Positions 51,776 to 62,444 of a stretch of DNA of 64,000 nt are shown in pieces. A program made the position numbers and the translations under genes. Under the pieces are notes generated by a model. It made no database searches. It was not told the DNA's origin and worked only from the letters and a program-made list of their open reading frames with translations. Positions within the stretch are counted from its first letter, which is position 1. Each line of letters opens with the position of its first letter. The stretch is taken from contig OX463859.1 of the NCBI GenBank assembly GCA_949825065.1, forward strand, positions 10,627,606 to 10,691,605, given 5' to 3'. The DNA comes from Odontocerum albicorne. Lineage: Eukaryota > Arthropoda > Insecta > Trichoptera > Odontoceridae.

Positions 51776-51859
51776 CTAACGTTATAATTATTATTTCTAA
51801 AACTATGAAAAGTAATATTGACGACACTGTAAATATTTTATCATTCAGTTCTGTTTGGT

Positions 51860-52166
51860 TTTTTTAATTAAAAATCATTATGAGATAATTAACGACAGCC
51901 CCGTGAGTTATGAGGAATTCGATCTCAATGACATACAAGATATTACATCTAACAACATACCCATGCGGAATATCATGGATGTATGGGATTCCGTTCCATT
52001 GATCCCGTAAGGGCATTCAAAATATTTCTTGGAACCCATATTCCGATGTCTGATGAGGAAAAAATGCATCTAAATAAACTCTCAAATAAGAGTTATGAAC
52101 TTATGAATCTATTAGACTCAGTGGTCCACTATTTAAAGCATCGACTATCAAGTCTAACGATAAAGT
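51860..52166 (+). pseudogene. frame-broken coding remnant, unknown family
   Basis: Two successive plus-strand frames look like one protein split by a frameshift. The first (about 51880-52008) has 'SYEEFDLNDIQDITSNNIPM' and ends after 'IMDVWDSV'; the second (51983-52166) continues from 'SIDPVRAFKIFLGTHIPMSD', through 'KMHLNKLSNKSYELMNLLDS', to a stop shortly after 'YLKHRLSS'. Both have balanced composition, charged residues and normal codon variety, unlike the AT-biased chance frames elsewhere. The second frame's end is predicted helical. No intron signals were established and the N-terminus is missing. I cannot name the family: it may be a decayed host gene, a transposon gene or an old viral insertion. 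It lies between SINE copies and has no partner genes. Confidence 0.45.
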
Positions 52167-52228
52167 AATTTCAATTTTAATTTACATTCATACATGCATA
52201 CATCACGCCATTTCCCTGTCGGTATAGG

Positions 52229-52450
52229 TAGATATCTACAACCTCTGTGGCCTTATTGTTAAGACGCCTGTCTCCTAATCCGGAGGTTGCGAGTTCAAAT
52301 CCCGCTGAAACCCTGATTTTTAAAGAAGGATTCCAATCTGGTTTTTACTAAACATATCTTTAACAACTTTCTGGTTGATTAGAAGAGATTGCCACACGGT
52401 AATAAGCCCGCCAGGTTGTACTGTATACAAAGAAAGTGTAATACAGTACA
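52229..52450 (+). mobile_element. SINE-1, full length
   Basis: Head 'acctctgtggccttattgtt', B box 'gcgagttcaaatcccgctg', linker, 'ctttctggttgattagaaga', 'gcccgccaggttgtactgta', terminal 'aagtgtaatacagtaca'. Immediately followed by a reverse-strand LINE-A fragment. Confidence 0.9.
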
Positions 52451-52451
52451 G

Positions 52452-52672
52452 CAACTCGTACGATTTCTCTGACGTTCTATGTTACCTTTCTTTCAAAATA
52501 ACATTCAATCGATCCATCCACACTTTTTTGACATTCTTCTACCACACCTTGTACTAATATGATAGTTGCACTGTACTGACTGTACATTTGTTTTGTTAGG
52601 CTTTCTTCATTCTTTCGTTATACATACCCTGAGTGTTCTTCTCCACCTTACTCAACACAACATCCTTAAGAT
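52452..52672 (-). pseudogene. LINE-A fragment
   Basis: Reverse complement covers 'RWFGHV' through 'LKEGN' in broken frames ('tttctttcaaaataacattc', 'gagtgttcttctccacctt'). Confidence 0.65.
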
Positions 52673-52694
52673 TTTAATGCTGATGTGTTGAGCT

Positions 52695-52914
52695 AACGAG
52701 CCATTTTTTTATTATTATATTTGTACCCTAGACGATAAACCACGGTAGTCCACTTTTTGCTGTTTTGAAGTTAACAATACTGAAATTATTGTAATATGCT
52801 GTTCTATATATTATATACATATGTTGTTAACTTCAAAATAGTAAAAAGTGGACTCCCGTGGTTTATCCTCTAGGGTACAGATATAATAATAAAAAATGGC
52901 TCGTTTTCATTTAA
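52695..52914. mobile_element. foldback MITE
   Basis: About 84-bp inverted arms: left 'aacgagccatttttttatta' to 'gaagttaacaa', right the complement ('gtgg...tttatcctctaggg', ending 'aatggctcgtt'). The centre is about 50 bp and AT-rich. Target duplication unclear. Confidence 0.85.
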
Positions 52915-53003
52915 GTTTTTTTTACATCTTCAGTGGAAGAAATTACAACATTGCAATTAGTCCGTCATACTGTACTAAATGCAAATAAAAACTATACAAT
53001 AAA

Positions 53004-53604
53004 CCCTTCCTTCCCTGTGACGTGTAACTAGTACACATTGCTTCTAAAAACTTTAATATCTCTATAAATATAATAATTACTGGGTTCAGATTTTAGGTAT
53101 TCCTCTGTAATACTCGTAACAAATATTATAGTATTAATAATAATTAGCACTTATCGACCACATCACAGATATTTTGTTAAAATTCGGGAATAAATTCCCC
53201 AATACAATCAAACGTGTGTCAGTGTGTGACGTAGGTATATGCATTCTAAAAAACCGCTATGGGTGAGGAAGCGACGCTATTCACGTCTTACTCTCACTCT
53301 ACTTCGGTATATGGGAACTCAAGAATAGAATCTCAGTTCACTCGCTTCTCTCGCTTCAGTAGCTCTCGGGCATCCATTTGAGGTGGTCTCTTCGCCCATT
53401 TTGTGAATGTCGGCCGATGTTTTTTTCATGTTTTCAGCAATAAAATTTCAATTAGTATCACTTTTGACTTCAAATGTAATTAATTTAAGCGATTCGCTAT
53501 GAATATTCTTATTTTCCGATTTTAAATCGCTCATTTTTACATGTATATTGAATACATAGCACCGGAACGCGCGGATTTTTGTAGCAGAGGAAGGGAAAGG
53601 TTAA
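53004..53604. mobile_element. piggyBac-type MITE, copy 3
   Basis: 597 bp, ends cccttccttccctgtg / gaagggaaagg. TTAA on the right (53601-53604), ATAA on the left (one change from TTAA). Same length and order as 30140-30742. Confidence 0.85.
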
Positions 53605-53747
53605 ACAACAATTGTACAAAAATTAATGATCTAATAAATCACAACGAAACTCGTTGTTCGTCATCATTCATGTCGGTTATATTATAGAAAACAACACTTC
53701 CACATAACTAGTGCTTTTGAGTACTGTTGAAGAACTTAGGACCTCTG

Positions 53748-53870
53748 TAGTCTAGTGGAAACATTCATAATTTCTACCCGAGGGTTTCTAGTTTGATTCC
53801 TGATAGTATCGACAAATAAAGGTGCCAGACTGACAAAAGAGTTTGTTTCGTAACAATACTTTCACGTGCT
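53748..53870 (+). mobile_element. SINE-1 variant
   Basis: Head 'acctctgtagtctagtggaa', B box 'tagtttgattcctgatagt', short A-rich linker, 'gtgccagactgacaaaag', 'gtaacaatactttcacgtg'. The 3' part differs from SINE-1 and resembles the second unit at 36918-37010. Confidence 0.7.
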
Positions 53871-53884
53871 GAGAAAAACACGGC

Positions 53885-54235
53885 GTAATAATATATGACA
53901 GAATACGGAATAAAGTAATAAGGGATGAATGTGAACTTAAGGCTAATGTGGGGATTAAAATGAAGAAGAATACTCGTTTATGATTTGGACATGTTGAACG
54001 AATGAACGGAGGACTAATAAAACAAATGTACGAGTATAGTACAAATATGAGTTAAAGACATGGTAGAGGAAGACCAAGGAAAGTATGGTTGGATCAAGAT
54101 AATTATATTTTGAAACAAAGTAGCTCAAAGAAATTGTACGGGTTGTATGTATGTAGAAGAAGCAAAGGATGTGTGTCGAGATAGGATATCAGGCACTCTC
54201 CTCGCTGCCTACCGCGACAACGACATGGTTTGATT
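53885..54235 (+). pseudogene. LINE-A remnant, long
   Basis: From 'YDRIRNKVIRDECELKANV', through 'GHVERMNGGLIKQMYEY', 'GRGRPRKVWLDQ', to 'CRDRISGTLLAAYRDNDM', in several frames with stops. A good template for the family's last 120 codons. Confidence 0.75.
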
Positions 54236-54239
54236 TATG

Positions 54240-54596
54240 TTTGTATCTTAAAACTTGGAGAAGCACAGAAGATAGGTGTCAAGTTAATAAATGAGGTTGA
54301 AATTATGAGTGAATACATAAAAGTCTACGTATGAAATGAAATGTCCGTATTTAAGTGTAACGACAATGCGGCCCTCAAGTGGCAGCAACAATGCCCGCAC
54401 AGTCCACAGCCCATCGAGCCTTGGCTCTACCCGTCTATTTAGGGTCCATTAATCATATCAAAAAGATTTTATGTTATTTTCTTTGCTTGTGCTTTTTTGC
54501 CCCGACCGCCTCTATTATTTAATTATCGAATCATAACCCTTTATTGTGTACCAGATATTGAGCAGGGACGGTGAGTGGAAAAATATTAACTATATT
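54240..54596. other. unassigned tract
   Basis: G+C-richer around 54360-54450; nothing recognised. Confidence 0.4.
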
Positions 54597-55150
54597 TAAA
54601 AGAGGTGCGGGTAATTTTATTTTATTTATTTTACACGTGCCAAGAAATATACATAATTGGCGAAAAAACAACAGGTAATTTAATTTATACACAATTTTAA
54701 TGGATCTGGGTTTGTTACCTTTCATTTGTCGTGTCCCCAGTAAACTAGGTTTTTGCCTGTATCTCACTGAGGACATATAGCATGAAAAAATAAATCAATA
54801 CTTCTTTCCGATTTTTGATTATATAAAACCCCGTTGCACATTCTCATCAACCTGACAAACAATGACACTCATTTACATATGTTATTTATATATTCGATTA
54901 TATACTATTGTTATAACATTAGACTTATATTATACTGACAAACATTGACATTCAACTACATATGTCATTTATATGCTCAATTATATACCATATGTACTCG
55001 TATATACTCAATTACATTTTTTATGAATATACCGCATATAATTACTAAAAAATAACAAAAAATACCACACTCAAGAGCTCACACAAACTTTTGCTACAAG
55101 TCATTCCTCTTGCAAGCTCAAGTATTCAAACTCCTGTCGCAATAACAACC
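54597..55150 (+). repeat. H repeat, uninterrupted copy
   Basis: 'aaaaaacaacaggtaattta', 'ggatctgggtttgttacctt', 'catttgtcgtgtccccagta', 'tgcctgtatctcactgagga', 'aaaccccgttgcacattctc', and the end 'caagtcattcctcttgcaag', 'aactcctgtcgcaataacaa'. No coding potential found. The unit fixes the uninterrupted site of the MITE at 61543-62079. Confidence 0.85.
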
Positions 55151-55224
55151 ACACTCCGATCGACTGCCTAACTTATTTTCTTCCTTTTGCATTTATTGAA
55201 TTCGGCACCGCATTGTATGTCATG

Positions 55225-55530
55225 GGCGCTAAATAGGCATATTGCCTTTAGGTAATGTATGTGGACTTCCGTATATTGATGACATGGTAATGCTTGCTGA
55301 AAATGAAAGCGATTAAAGGGATAAAATAAGGAAGCTGTGTGAGAAATGGAAAGAAATGAAAAGGTTTGGAAACAAATATAGCGAAATCAAAGATGTATGG
55401 GTTAGCTCAGAGAAACTGAGCAGGTTGACGAGTTTTGTTATTTGGACTGTATGTTTAGTGTAAAAGTTGAAAGGGACATTGAAAGAAGGGTAGCGACAGA
55501 TAATAAGGTAAACGGAGCACTTAATGTAAT
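55225..55530 (+). pseudogene. LINE-A, RT motif C region
   Basis: Reads 'VCGLPYIDDMVMLAENESD', then (after a stop) 'DKIRKLCEKWKEMKRFGN', with 'VEREVAT'-like continuation to 55530 in another frame. YIDD replaces the YADD of the array at 39305-39886. This is the palm/thumb transition of the reverse transcriptase; the rest of the element is missing. Confidence 0.7.
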
Positions 55531-55534
55531 ATAT

Positions 55535-56385
55535 ATATCAACCGTGCTATATCAAAAGTAGCAAAATATTACAATACATAAACGTGTAATTAGGTATTCC
55601 ATACTATAAAGCGGATGAGTTGAGTCAATGAGAGTTTAAAGAAAAGAAAGAAATGTAAACATGTTAGGAAAACTATTTTAATATTAAATTTCAGACAATT
55701 TATTTATATATTTGACTGTAAATTAGTAAAAAATTAAGTGGGATATGTTTATTTTGTACTTGGGTCAAGATCATATGCGGTGTGCACAGAATACTCAAAG
55801 AAAACGTCTTGTAGGGATTCCTCTCCCATCTCACACACGCATGTAGGTTCTTCTTGAAATGGATTATATAAAGGTGACTTTCTATCAGTCAGTGTCCTAA
55901 TCTCATTCTACATTAGATAGAAACAATTCATTTGGACAAGTTTCTTCTGTGGAACCAAGGCTCAGTAGGGATTTTAACCTTGGTATTCTTGTAGGATACC
56001 CCTTTCTTGCTACCAGACAGCATATTAATGTACTGCACTCGTTTGGATTAATAATAAATTAATGAACACCCAGAATCCGTGATAATTATAATGGAGGCAC
56101 AATACGAAGTGGGGGATGAAGAATACTTGAAAGGTCTACCCACAATTACTCTAGACTGCACCGGCAGGAACTCTTCTCCATCATACACACAAGAACGAGT
56201 CTCCCAGTATATTGAGAAAGTAATTCCTTTGAATAGGACTAATTCCGATATTGACATATTATCAAAAGTAAAAGAAAATAATCTTCTAAGACTGGGGATG
56301 TCGTAGAGCACTCAACAACTTTTCTACTATTGAATACTTTTTTGTTAATATGTAAACTATTTTTTACAATTGAAAATTGTTTTAT
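55535..56385. other. unassigned tract with one open frame
   Basis: The plus-strand frame 56079-56306 (from an internal ATG at 56091: 'MEAQYEVGDEEYLKGLPTIT', ending 'NNLLRLGMS') has normal composition and a stop, and could be a short gene or exon. No family recognised. Confidence 0.3.
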
Positions 56386-56585
56386 ATGTTACACTTTCGT
56401 TGTATACATTACAACCTAGTGGGCGTATTATCGTGTAGCAATTTCCTCGAACCAACCACAAATATGTTAAACATACCTTAAATGAAAAACTAACTTTCTA
56501 AAAAATTAGGGTTCCAACGGGAATCACATCCGCAGCCCCTGAGCTGGAAGTCAGACGTCTTACCAACAAGGTCACGAAGGTCATT
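56386..56585 (-). mobile_element. SINE-1, full length
   Basis: Reverse strand: 'gttacactttcgttgtatac', 'aacctagtgggcgtattatc', linker, B box complement 'cgggaatcacatccgcagcc', head complement 'ttaccaacaaggtcacgaag'. Confidence 0.9.
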
Positions 56586-56589
56586 GAAC

Positions 56590-57985
56590 ATTCCAATGTA
56601 ATTAAGCCAACTCTGTATTGTGAATGAAAATAAATAAATAAACAGGTGTCATCGGATATGACCATGTAAGTCAATTGGCGATAGGCATATCCTGTTGCAT
56701 ATAGGGCAAAGAGCTTCAGTGCTTGCAGCTTGTCTGCGGTTTCTTTCAACAACAGTTCTAAGTAGAAGTTCTTCCATTTGGATATATCTGTGCTCTTTTA
56801 GGACAAGAATAAAAGTAATTTTTTTTCAGTTGAAACTTAAATAAAATCTTTTGCCGCCACTGTAATCATCATGTTATGTGACGTACAAAACCGCCCAGGA
56901 GAAGCGAACTAATCAAACAAGCGATTTTAATTTGAGATCTCAAATATAAAGGCACCGGTGATAAGGTATAAATTTGTCTGGCAGCGTGACTTGCAGATTC
57001 CTCTGTGGACACAACACAAGGCCCAGGCCGCCTAAGGTCAGTCTTTCTGGACGGGTCTTTGTGAATATCAAATCAGACCGCATTCATAATCCATGCGGAG
57101 TGATTATACGGCGATTTTGTAAATAAGTCAACAACTGGGCAGGAGTCCATCTAATAGGGCTGTTTTTTTTTATTATATTTAGCGATACAGTCGTACCTTG
57201 TTTAGCGATATTGTTACGTAAAGCGGTGGAGCAGTGTGATTTTCTTTTCATCCAATATATGTATTTGATTGACAGTCTGCTTTAAAATAGCTTTTCTCTA
57301 CTTTGCAACTAACAGTTACGCACCTGTTCATTTCATTACTCGGCCGTGACTGTTATCCTTCATTAGTAAGGGATTTATCTAACAGTGTCAAAAAATATAA
57401 ATGTTTATAATTTATTATGTCATGCTACAAACGCTGATATATGCTCAGGATTACTATGCCCTCGACAACCATAGTGAAACTTTCAAAATCCGCGATTGCG
57501 TGCGACTCAATCGCGTCAATTCGAGTTGCGCACAACCGTAAAAACACGCGCGATTGGTTGCAAATGGAAAAAAAATAAGGAAGAGCAATTTTACATGCGT
57601 AAAAAGAGAGTTTTTTTTCGTAGAAAGAAAAACAGAGATCCAAAGAGAGATTTTTTTCAAGACAATCAAACGCCAAACTTTTCATTCAATATTCGAAAAA
57701 GCAAACTTATTTACATCAACTTCCTTGATATTGAATGAAAATTGTATCATCACCCCCTTATACGTTCCATCAGGAATACAGGGAAGATATAACCCACATC
57801 CCTTAAAATCAGTCAGTATAGTTTCAAGTGGTTTAAATCAGTTTCCTTGATATTGTATGAAAATTTAATAAAACGTGAAAACTGATTGAGTTTTTAACTA
57901 AAACATACTATTACACCGCTTCCCTGTCGGGGAAGGCAAAGAGGAGATAGTGTTATACTTTCCTACCGTGAAACACATCTTTCAC
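56590..57985. other. unassigned tract
   Basis: No family recognised. Some G+C-richer patches (56995-57060 and 57490-57560) without assignable coding. Confidence 0.35.
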
Positions 57986-57987
57986 GA

Positions 57988-58199
57988 CGACATCCATGGT
58001 CTAACTGGAACGACGCTTGTCTCCCAGCTCGGAGATTACGGGTTTGATTCCCGTTGAAACCCAAATTTTTTTTTTCAAAAAAGGAGTTTGGTTTTCGCTT
58101 GAGGCCTCTTAAACATATTTATGGTTGGTTGGAAGATATTGCTACATGACAATAAGCCCGTCAGGTTGTGCTGTATATAACGGAAGTGTAATACAATGC
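57988..58199 (+). mobile_element. SINE-1, full length, reference copy
   Basis: Head 'gacatccatggtctaactgg' and 'acgacgcttgtctcccagct' (A box region), B box 'acgggtttgattcccgttg', A/T linker, 'ggttttcgcttgaggcctct', 'atggttggttggaagatatt', 'gacaataagcccgtcaggtt', 'gtgctgtatataacggaagt', terminal gtaatac. This defines the family: tRNA-like head (about 75 bp), linker (about 55 bp), LINE-C-like tail (about 80 bp). Internal Pol III boxes should drive transcription; retrotransposition needs a LINE in trans. Confidence 0.92.
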
Positions 58200-58214
58200 T
58201 ATATAATATTTTAC

Positions 58215-58620
58215 ATCTACAATCTACACACATTCTCACATAACGTCCACAATATTTGTTTATATTACATTTTCTTCTTTCAAAGTATCATTAACTTGAT
58301 CCAACCATATTTTACTGTTTCTCCACTCGCATTTGTAGTCGTACTGTGTATATATTTTTTTAAGTCTTCTTCCATTAATTCGTTTTACATGGCCAACCCA
58401 TATCACAGTGTTCTTCTTGATTTTACTTGATGCCCTAGTCTTAAGCTTTGTTTCATCCCTGATCATTTGATTTCGTATTCTTTCATACACATTCACTACA
58501 TGTATTCATCGCAATTTGCGATTCGCAAAACACGCTTTTCTACAGCATTTATTAGGCTCTTTTCAGTTTTTTACACGTCTACATTAATTGAATTAATACT
58601 TGAATGCGATTAAATAGTGT
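58215..58620 (-). pseudogene. LINE-A remnant, long
   Basis: Minus-strand frame 58496-58260 reads 'YERIRNQMIRDETKLKTRAS', 'NTVIWVGHVKRINGRRLKKI', 'NSKIWLDQVNDTLKEENVI'; further parts lie at 58530-58610. One of the few copies with an open frame across the 'GHV' and 'WLDQV' blocks, though only 78 codons. Confidence 0.8.
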
Positions 58621-58654
58621 TCTAAAATATTGTACGGTTATACTCAAATAAGCA

Positions 58655-59612
58655 TATCGATTTTTGTTCGGTGTCTAGGGAGCTTCAGATTTTACTATTG
58701 TACATCAGCAATATAATATGAATCCATTAGCTATAAGTATAAAATGGTCATTTGTTTTAAAAGCTCAGGCAAAAGAACCTCTGATTAGGGAGCCTCAGAT
58801 TTTTGTTAGGTGTCTAGGGAGTCTCCGATTTTAATATTGTATATCAACAATATAATACGCGTCCATTAGTAATAAATATAAAATGGTCATTTGTTTAAAA
58901 AGCTCAGGCAAAAGAACCTCTGATTAGAGAGCCTCAGATTTTTGTTAGGTGTCTGGGGAGTCTCCGATTTTAATATATCAACAATATAATACGCGTCCAT
59001 TAGTAATAAATATAAAATGGTCATTTGTTTAAAAAGCTCAGGCAAAAGAACCTCTGATTAGGGAGCCTCAGATTTTTGTTAGGTGTCTAGGGAGTCTCTG
59101 ATTTTAATGTATCAACCATATAATACGCGTCCATTAGTAATAAATATAAAATGGTTATTTCTTTAAAAAGCTCGGGCTTCACTTATGTTAGGTGTTTAGG
59201 GAACCTCCGATTTTACTAAAATACCAAGATAATATGAATTCATTAGTTATAAGTATAAAATGGTAATTTGTTTAAAAACTCAGGCATCACTTCTATTAAG
59301 TGTCTAGGGAACCCCCGATTAGGAAGCCTCTGATTTTTGTTAGGTGTCTATGGAGCCTCCGATTTTGTTAGGTGTCTATGGAGCTTCCGATTTTACTGTA
59401 TCACCAACATAGTACGAATCTATTAGTTATAAGTATAAAATTGTGATTTGTTTATAAGACAAAGGCCTCATTTTTGTTAGGTGTCTAGGGAGCCTCCGAT
59501 TTTTGTTAGGTGTCTATGGAACTTCCGATTTTACTATATCACCAATATAATATGAATCCATTAGTTATAAGTATAAAATGGTCATTTATTTAAACAACTT
59601 AGCCGTCACTTC
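58655..59612. repeat. composite tandem array, 109-139-bp units
   Basis: The marker gtgtct begins units at 58671, 58810, 58949, 59083, 59192 and 59300, then at closer spacing to 59515. The first three steps are 139, 139 and 134 bp, later ones about 109 because the 'aaaagaacctctgattaggg' sub-block is missing. All contain 'agtataaaatggtcatttg'. Some units carry only the short gtgtct-gattt module. Confidence 0.95.
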
Positions 59613-59655
59613 ATGGAAACTTATATTAACTGAAATGAAAATAACATAAATTAAA

Positions 59656-59840
59656 ACACGAGGACATAGTATATGTATAATATGTTGAAATGCGCATATT
59701 ACTATGCGTATTTCAACATATATTATGTCCTCTTGTGTGAGTTAGTTAAATTAAATTAAATTTAAATGTCACACTGTTCACTGTCTTATGGCGAACAAAG
59801 TATCGACAACGGTTGTACTACGGAGTACAACAGTTGTCGT
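59656..59840. repeat. two adjacent hairpins
   Basis: 59656-59738: 'cacgaggacata' and 'atatgttgaaatgcgcata' pair with the sequence after a short centre at about 59700, nearly perfect. 59804-59840: gacaac(g)gttgtact / agtacaac(a)gttgtc around acgg. A G+C-richer stretch follows to 60000. Confidence 0.8.
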
Positions 59841-60190
59841 CAACGTTCCCTCGAAGGTGTGCGCGTGTGCGGCCGCACATCTGTTAAAAATTGTCCGCTC
59901 ACATGTTTCCATCTTCCGCACACATCTCAAAGAAAGGAACTTGTAACCATATTTTGTTTTGGAAAGGTGTTGATGGGCCGCACACACAATGAAAAAATTA
60001 GGGGGAACGTTGCTTGTCGTTACTTTGTATACATATTGTAGTATGGAGAATAGAGTAAAAATATTAAAAGGTAATAAATGTAATTGATTGAGTGTTTAAT
60101 TTTTTATCTGACTAGTGTTAAAAATATATGATAAGAAAACAAACTTACTCGTAAATGTTGTATTTATATTTAAGAAAAATGCTGTAGAAA
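59841..60190. other. unassigned tract
   Basis: The frame 59766-60041 includes the hairpin, so I do not take it as a gene. Confidence 0.35.
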
Positions 60191-60194
60191 TACG

Positions 60195-60345
60195 TGCACT
60201 GAGAAATAATACATGGGATGACGATTTATCGCAGAATACGGATGAATTGATTAGGGATGAATGGGAGCTTAAGGCTGATGCATTAAATAATACCAACAAT
60301 AGCACTCGAAGACGGTTTGGGCATGTAGAACGACTGTTAAGTATG
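60195..60345 (+). pseudogene. LINE-A fragment
   Basis: 'ALRNNTWDDDLSQNTDELIR', 'DEWELKADALNNT' and 'STRRRFGHVERLL' in one open frame: the 'RDECELKADV ... RWFGHVERM' segment of LINE-A. Confidence 0.75.
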
Positions 60346-60349
60346 TTGA

Positions 60350-61380
60350 ATATGAAATCAAAGTTGTCACAATATATATTGCGTCATTTCTTGCAGCAAT
60401 AAATGTTAATTCGTTAACTATTATATTTCCACTCAAATCTTCTTTTTTTCACCTGTGAGAGATATCGCAGTAATAATACTTTTCGTTTTTTTCAAGTTCT
60501 ATCCCGACCTTCCATTGCTGATGAACTACCTGAATGACTTAATTTGTTGACACATTTGAAAGAATTATTCACGACATTTCCTCTAATCATTTTACATTGT
60601 TTCTAAAAATGTAATGGAAAATAATAAAAGATAATTATAAAACGTATGAAATAATTATCTATATGAAAAATCATATTTGTATATTCCTTCGTATTAGTAC
60701 TGTCATCTCGCGGTGAGTAGTGTTATCATTTGCTTTTTCCATTATGCTAAGTGGATAATATATAATATTTTGTAGATTTCACAATTTAAAACATAAAAAA
60801 AAACATTTTGTAAGAAAATCGTTAGCTGACTTTTTAAATATGTAAAACTATGTAAGTTAAATTCAAATAAAACTATGTAAACTCTATTTTTTTTAATAGG
60901 TTGCTAGAATTTAAAAATGACGTAACAAAAATTTCATTTATAACATATCTAGTGCATCATAAGCGTTACATATTTTTTTAACTGTTATCCTATGAGTTTT
61001 AAAATATTTCTTATATTAATAAAAAATAAATTTTTATACTTTTGTTCTCTAGCGGTGAATAGTTTAATCTTATTTTAAAAATCTGGATACTGCAGTTTTG
61101 AATATGCCACACGCTTTAAAAGTTTCTTAACATTTCATATAGATGGCATTAGTCAACAAGTCTTGCTTAAATAATTATATGATATATTGTCATTCAAATA
61201 TCCTATAAAACCCAATATTTAACGCATACGAATAGGAGGTCCTAAAACATAATTAACAATATCAAGTGCCTTTTTTTATTTAAAATTTTTATTATGTAAA
61301 TATTATTGAAATACTTTGTTTTTAAAATGCATTTTATTAAATTGTTTTATTCAATTTTAAACTAAATTTAGTACAAAACA
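60350..61380. other. unassigned AT-rich tract
   Basis: Two weakly similar strings, 'ctcgcggtgagtagtgtta' (60708) and 'ctagcggtgaatagttta' (61050), hint at a diverged duplication. Otherwise nothing. Confidence 0.35.
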
Positions 61381-61384
61381 ATAA

Positions 61385-62440
61385 TACATTTTTTAAAATT
61401 TATTTTACACATGATAAGAAATATACATAATATGCGAAAAAACAACAGGTAATTCAATTTGGACACACAAATTTAATGGATCTGGGTTTGTTGCTTTTCA
61501 TTTGTCGTGTCCCCAGTAAATTAGGATTTTGCCTGTATCTTAAGGCGCGTTCTCACGGTTTAAGTTTAGTTGACCGATTAAAGTTGATTAACAAAAGTTG
61601 AATACAACTTGAATCAGTTTTTGTTCACAAGTTTCAATAGAAACTGATTCAATAAACTATTTCAATTTAATTCTGTTAAAAATGGCGTCGAAAGCATTTT
61701 CTCTTTATTTTTACATTTATCGTGCTAAAATCGAACTTGACCATCAACTTGAATTCACATGTTCAAACGTTTCAAGACAGGTTTCAACGTGAAAGCAAAT
61801 GGCGGATGACTCATAACTTGAACGATAAAGTTGGACTGGGTCAATCTTTTCTTGATCAACTAAAAAGTTGATCAACTCTATTGAAACAAAGGTTCTCACT
61901 ACAGATTTCATTCACCTTTTGTTGATCAACTTTAATCGGTCAACTAAACTTGAACCGTTTGAACGGGCCTTGAATCAGTTTATATTGAAACGAGTGAACA
62001 AAAACAGATTTAAGTCGTCTTCAACTTTTGTTGATAAACTTTAATCGGTCAACTAAACTTGAACCGTGAGAACGGGCCTTTACTGAGGACATGTAGCATG
62101 ATCAAATGAATCGATACTTCTTTCCCATTTTTTTATTTTATAAAACCCCGTTGCACATTCTCATCAACCTGACAAACAGTGACACTCAATTACACTTGTG
62201 TACGTCACGCGAATCAAACTCCTCACACTACATAACTCCAGACAGACCAAAAACATTCATCCATCAATATACCGTACATAATCATAAAAATAAAAAATAA
62301 ATGTTTAAAAATATAAATACAAAACAACAAAAAACACCACATTCAAGAACTCACACAAACCTTTTCCACAAGTCATCCCTCTTGCACGCCCAAGTACTCA
62401 AACTCCTGTCGCAATAACAACCACGCCCCGATAGTAAAAT
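61385..62440 (+). repeat. H repeat interrupted by a MITE
   Basis: 61385-61542 and 62080-62440 together match 54597-55150, including 'ggatctgggtttgttgcttt', 'tgcctgtatct' before the insert, 'actgaggacatgtagcatga' after it, and the end 'aactcctgtcgcaataacaa'. Confidence 0.85.
61543..62079. mobile_element. MITE with TTA duplication and an extra internal end
   Basis: Starts aggcgcgttctcacggttta and ends with the near reverse complement (ccgtgagaacgggcct). TTA on both sides (61540-61542, 62080-62082). A further copy of the right end lies at about 61925-61970. A 3-bp TTA/TAA duplication fits PIF/Harbinger-type elements. No transposase; one short ATG-initiated string at 61681 cannot be judged. Confidence 0.85.
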
Positions 62441-62444
62441 GAAT

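Noticed and set aside
51860..52166. Endogenous viral element
   Set aside because: Considered because of the isolated coding remnant, but no viral motif is recognisable; left as unknown.
57988..58062. tRNA gene from perfect A and B boxes
   Set aside because: No complete acceptor and anticodon stems, and the same head is followed by the same linker and tail in over 20 places; it is the head of a SINE.
58655..59612. Centromeric or telomeric satellite
   Set aside because: Only about 1 kb long, no TTAGG-type repeat, and surrounded by ordinary dispersed repeats.
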